Of a DNA stretch of 64,000 bases, positions 63,267 through 64,000 are shown piece after piece. Every line of letters starts with the position of its first letter. Position 1 is the first letter of the stretch. A program made the translations under genes and the position numbers. The notes beneath the pieces were generated by a model. The model had not been told where the DNA came from, made no database searches, and was given only the letters and a program-made list of their open reading frames with translations. Source of the stretch: Gammaproteobacteria bacterium (GTDB taxonomy: Bacteria > Pseudomonadota > Gammaproteobacteria > Steroidobacterales > Woeseiaceae); assembly GCA_029863305.1 (NCBI GenBank), contig JAOTVR010000006.1, positions 18,468 to 82,467 on the forward strand. Direction: 5' to 3'.

Positions 63267-63645
63267 TGGACAGCGTGCTCTTCAGTTCGCTGTGGCCTCT
63301 TCCGTCTGAAGTGAGAGGTTACCTATAGAGACCATCCTCCCATTCACACTTCCGATGTCAATTTGGAATAGTGCTTAGCGCAAGTGTCCGCGTCGGGTCA
63401 CCAGCGGAAATTATAGCGCGAACTAACCAACTGGCGGCTATGCGACGCTTAGGTGTCACTCAGACCTCGAAAACTCGATAACCCATTATTGAGCGTCCGC
63501 TCCCGCCAATAGCGGTCGTTCGTTCAGGTTCCTGGTGAACTACTGCAGTCGGCCAAAAGCTTGACTTCAATGCCCGATTAGAGAAGCGGACACTCCAGGA
63601 ACGATGAAGTGCCCGCTATGACCTAAACCGATGTATTCGTAGTTA
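63267..63645. other. Intergenic region with repeat copy C
   Basis: No gene seen. It contains a further copy of the dispersed repeat at 63491-63570 (plus-strand CGTCCGCTCCCGCCAATAGC, GGTCGTTCG, then CGGCCAAAAGC) and a related piece at 63582-63625 (AAGCGGACACT...AGTGCCCGCT, able to pair). These lie 3' of the minus-strand cupin gene. Confidence 0.5.
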
Positions 63646-64000
63646 CTATTCTTTCAGTTCAACGAGGATAACTTCCAGCGTTTCGTCGCTCAGGTTTTCT
63701 GGCAAGTGCTCTTCCGAATCGGACCATTGAGTGGCGCCCGCCTCCGATGTCGTCTCCACGGATGTGCCGTCAGGCAGGGTAAAGCGGACGGCATTTGAGG
63801 TCAGAAAAACCGCCGCGTTCGGGCCATGCGTATGCATAACGGACTTTTCGCCTGGCCCGTATTTGATCCGTATTATTCGAACTTTATCGTTTTCAAATTC
63901 GACAGTGTAATGCTCCGGGTCAGCTGCCACCCCATCTTCCGCCATCGTAGCGGGCGAAAGGAATGTCGCCGCGAGGAAAGAAATGCAAATGAGTACTTTC
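63646..64000 (-). CDS. Secreted cupin-domain protein, N-terminus at window edge
   Basis: The frame is open to the window end and begins KVLICISFLAATFLSPATMA, a signal peptide; one base of a preceding codon (G, fitting ATG) is visible at 64000, so the start is probably two bases outside. The mature part is a small cupin with HTHGPNAAVFLTSNAVRFTLPDG as the metal-binding strand and a C-terminal ENLSDETLEVILVELKE. The ATG at 63945 would remove the signal and is less likely. The substrate is unknown. Confidence 0.7.
   Translation of the reverse strand, partial: KVLICISFLAATFLSPATMAEDGVAADPEHYTVEFENDKVRIIRIKYGPGEKSVMHTHGPNAAVFLTSNAVRFTLPDGTSVETTSEAGATQWSDSEEHLPENLSDETLEVILVELKE

Noticed and set aside
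63646..63945. Cupin gene starting at the ATG at 63945
   Set aside because: The open frame continues to the window edge and encodes a convincing signal peptide, so the start lies farther upstream.
60518..64000. Integron cassette array (small same-strand genes each followed by a repeat)
   Set aside because: The repeats lack recognisable attC core sites (GTTRRRY and RYYYAAC at the ends), no integrase is present, and an IS sits between the genes. Kept only as a dispersed-repeat observation.

Overview
The window looks like the replication-origin region of a free-living, moderately high-GC gammaproteobacterium. It contains the classic set gyrB-recF-dnaN-dnaA-rpmH-rnpA-yidC-mnmE, mnmG, rsmG-parA-parB, atpIBEFHAGDC, glmU-glmS, plus glnA-ntrB-ntrC and glyQS. 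Several accessory proteins (DUF4124, DUF6491, the membrane module fused to an M16 peptidase, AcuI with PrpB/PrpD) recall marine sediment lineages such as Woeseiales or Chromatiales; that placement is an inference.

Layout. 1-4.1 kb: nitrogen control. ntrC (cut by the window edge), ntrB, a DUF4124 protein and glnA lie on the minus strand; glnA is preceded by a sigma-54 promoter and two NtrC boxes. 4.2-13 kb: glyQ-glyS-plsC-M28 peptidase on plus, a DUF6491 lipoprotein and membrane GST on minus, and an RND/MMPL exporter on plus. 13-24.4 kb: the origin block. gyrB, recF, dnaN and dnaA are on minus, rpmH, rnpA, yidC and mnmE on plus. oriC is the AT-rich dnaN-dnaA gap with three perfect DnaA boxes. 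recF carries two parS sites inside its coding sequence. 24.4-30.9 kb: a five-gene minus-strand operon of a TAP-like hydrolase, a NatAB-type ABC exporter and two M16 proteases, one catalytic and fused to an unusual membrane module, one without its zinc motif. 31-38.1 kb: mnmG followed by an oligopeptide ABC importer (OppA, B, C and a fused OppDF). 38.1-44.7 kb: DUF945, cytochrome c4, an MBL-fold hydrolase with AcuI, then prpB and prpD (acrylyl-CoA/propionate use). 44.7-60.4 kb: rsmG, parA, parB, a degenerate EAL protein, the atp operon behind a near-consensus sigma-70 promoter, an SSS symporter, glmU and glmS.

60.4-64 kb is accessory DNA: small minus-strand genes, dispersed palindromic repeats near their 3' ends, and an IS110-family element. 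The non-coding leader of this IS can fold into a 5' stem-loop and two large hairpins closed by a 10-bp stem, the architecture expected of a bridge RNA. One hairpin loop holds a 10-nt sequence repeated at the right end of the element. This is the most interesting system in the window.

All calls come from reading sequence and translations by eye. No database search or folding program was run.
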